Assembly (NCBI GenBank): GCA_015228695.1
Contig: JADGDA010000149.1
Coordinates: 1-6,263 of the forward strand
Reading direction: 5' to 3'
Length of the DNA stretch: 6,263 nucleotides
From: Alphaproteobacteria bacterium
GTDB taxonomy: Bacteria; Pseudomonadota; Alphaproteobacteria; Rhodospirillales; Rhodospirillaceae
The position numbers were made by a program, and so were the translations under genes. This document shows positions 5,067-6,263 of this stretch, piece after piece (the stretch's first letter is position 1; each line of letters opens with the position of its first letter). The notes beneath the pieces were generated by a model, which saw nothing but the letters and a program-made list of their open reading frames with translations, was not told the origin of the DNA and made no database searches.

Positions 5067-6263
5067 ATGAATCGCCCAAGCTTGGCCGGTCTGCCATACG
5101 CCCTCGCCGCGCTCTGCATTCTGCTCGCGGTCGCTTCGATCTGCATCAGCCACTTCAGCGCCAGCAAGGAAACGAGCGAAAAGATTGATGCGTGGATCAA
5201 AGGCGTTTCCTCCTTCGGCCCATTCTCGTACCTGAGAGGCCGCGCGCTGCTCGAAAGGGGAGTTTCTTTCGGGAAGGCAAATCAGCCGAAAGAGGCGATC
5301 ATCGCCTTCGATGAGGTTTTTTCCCGCTTCGGGGCCTCCAGCAATCCGATTCTGCACAAATATGTGGCCAGAACACTGTACAACAAAGGCGTTGCTCTCA
5401 AGGCGTTGGGTCAGCCAAAAGAGGCGGTCATCGCCTACAACGAGATCCTTTCCCGCTTCAGCACCACCAGTGAGCCGACCTTGCGCCATTGGGTAGCCAA
5501 GGCGCTGTACAACAAAGGGACGATCCTAGAGACGATGAAGCAACCGAACGAGGCTATTGCCGTTTACGGCGAGCTTCTCTCCCGCTTTGGAACCTCCGAT
5601 GGACTGGCCTTGCGCGAACTGGTGGGCGATGCTTTGATCAATAAAGGATGTGCCCTTAAGAACTCGGGCCAGCCAAAAGAGGCGATTGTCGTCTACGACG
5701 ATGTTATTTTCCGCTTTGGTACAATAAACGATCCAATCTTGCAAGAGCAGGTAGCCAAGGCATTGTACAACAAGGGCGGTGCGCTCTGGCAGTTGAATCA
5801 ACCGAAAGAGGCAATCGTCGTCCTCAATGAGGTTCTTTCGCGCTTTGGTACGAATAACGCCCCGAACTTGCGTGAGGTGGTGATCAAGACGCTGTACGAT
5901 AAAGGGGCTATCTTAGGAAGGGAGAAACAGCCGAACGAAGCGATTGCCATCTACAACGAGATTCTTTCCCGCTTTGGCACAACAAATGAGCCGGCCTTGC
6001 AAGAACAGGTCGCCATGGCGCTGTATAACAAAGGGGCTACATTGGGGACGACGGGGAAGCCGAAAGAAGCGATTGCCGCTTACAACGAGATTCTTTCCCG
6101 CTTTGGCACGACAAATGAGCCAACTTTACAAGAGCAGGTCGCCAAGGCGCTGTATAACAAAGGGGCGACCTTGGGAAGGGAGGGGAAGCCGAAAGAAGCG
6201 ATTGCCACCTACGACGAGGTTATTTCCCGTTTTGGCACCGCTAATGAGTTGACCTTGCAAGAG
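5067..6263 (+). CDS. Membrane-anchored TPR-like repeat protein (3' end outside the window)
   Basis: From ATG 5067 the frame stays open for 399 codons to the window edge. Residues 8-28 are a hydrophobic segment preceded by an arginine and followed by a polar, charged region, i.e. a signal anchor or uncleaved signal with the rest probably periplasmic. From residue 59 the protein consists of 43-residue units starting at 59, 102, 145, 188, 231, 274, 317 and 360 (the last cut). The unit resembles ALYNKG-x-x-L...QPKEAI-x-x-YNE-x-LSRFG followed by a 9- to 10-residue extension, so it is a TPR helix pair with an added loop. TPR proteins scaffold protein contacts; no catalytic part is seen. No good Shine-Dalgarno precedes the ATG; an in-frame GTG at 5022 is a possible earlier start. 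GC is lower than in the nif genes. It lies 200 bases after the nif operon and probably is not part of it. Function unknown. Confidence 0.85.
   Translation, partial: MNRPSLAGLPYALAALCILLAVASICISHFSASKETSEKIDAWIKGVSSFGPFSYLRGRALLERGVSFGKANQPKEAIIAFDEVFSRFGASSNPILHKYVARTLYNKGVALKALGQPKEAVIAYNEILSRFSTTSEPTLRHWVAKALYNKGTILETMKQPNEAIAVYGELLSRFGTSDGLALRELVGDALINKGCALKNSGQPKEAIVVYDDVIFRFGTINDPILQEQVAKALYNKGGALWQLNQPKEAIVVLNEVLSRFGTNNAPNLREVVIKTLYDKGAILGREKQPNEAIAIYNEILSRFGTTNEPALQEQVAMALYNKGATLGTTGKPKEAIAAYNEILSRFGTTNEPTLQEQVAKALYNKGATLGREGKPKEAIATYDEVISRFGTANELTLQE
5241..6263 (+). repeat. Tandem 129-bp coding repeat (8 units, last one cut by the window end)
   Basis: Units begin at 5241, 5370, 5499, 5628, 5757, 5886, 6015 and 6144, with an exact 129-base period and no frame slip. 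Early units are diverged. Units 6 to 8 share long identical runs, such as the DNA for YNEILSRFGTTNEP in units 6 and 7, and ALYNKGAT in units 7 and 8. This gradient points to recent duplication toward the 3' side. Confidence 0.88.

Noticed and set aside
5028..5801. Minus-strand frames across the repeat gene
   Set aside because: Antisense shadows of the repeat units; the plus-strand frame is open throughout and gives a regular TPR-like pattern.

Overview
The window is a piece of a nitrogen-fixation (nif) gene region from a GC-rich diazotroph. The likely host is a proteobacterium, and the paired NifA sites, sigma-54 promoter, nifQ, nifV, nifW and FieF-type carrier would fit an alphaproteobacterium. 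This placement is inferred from gene content; there is no rRNA or housekeeping marker here.

Layout. Positions 1-254 (+) are the 3' end of nifQ (molybdenum delivery to the FeMo-cofactor), which carries the NifQ cysteine signature. A two-gene minus-strand block follows, read 2171 to 268: a FieF/YiiP-like cation diffusion facilitator, then a soluble protein made of two tandem chemoreceptor zinc-binding (CZB) domains. The CZB gene converges on nifQ with only 13 bases between the two stops. The intergenic region 2172-2458 holds the clearest regulation in the window: two near-perfect TGT-N10-ACA palindromes (NifA upstream activator sites) followed by a -24/-12 sigma-54 promoter firing rightwards. 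The plus-strand operon it would drive is a nif-type IscA/HesB A-type Fe-S protein (2459-2779), nifV homocitrate synthase (2893-4038), nifW (4026-4388, overlapping nifV by 13 bases) and a UPF0178/YaiI-family gene (4417-4866). The last gene seems to start at a rare ATT codon and is followed by a GC-rich hairpin. From 5067 to the window end runs an open frame for a membrane-anchored protein of at least eight 43-residue TPR-like repeats. It has no stop before the window ends.

Working together. IscA (Fe-S delivery), NifV (homocitrate for FeMo-co), NifW (accessory factor in nitrogenase maturation or protection) and NifQ (Mo delivery) all serve nitrogenase assembly. The inserted carrier plus double-CZB pair suggests a small Zn/Fe homeostasis module inside the nif region; this is inference. 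Base composition is uneven: a sampled 60-base line in nifV is about 72% GC, one in the CZB gene about 48% and one in the repeat gene about 52%, so the two latter genes may have a different history.

The least ordinary items are the ATT start, the stand-alone double-CZB protein beside a metal carrier, loss of both site-B histidines in that carrier, a possible leader ORF in front of it, the cysteine/glycine-rich tail of NifW, and the nearly identical terminal repeats of the TPR-like gene. I see no tRNA, rRNA, CRISPR array or insertion sequence, and no gene-free stretch exceeds 300 bases.
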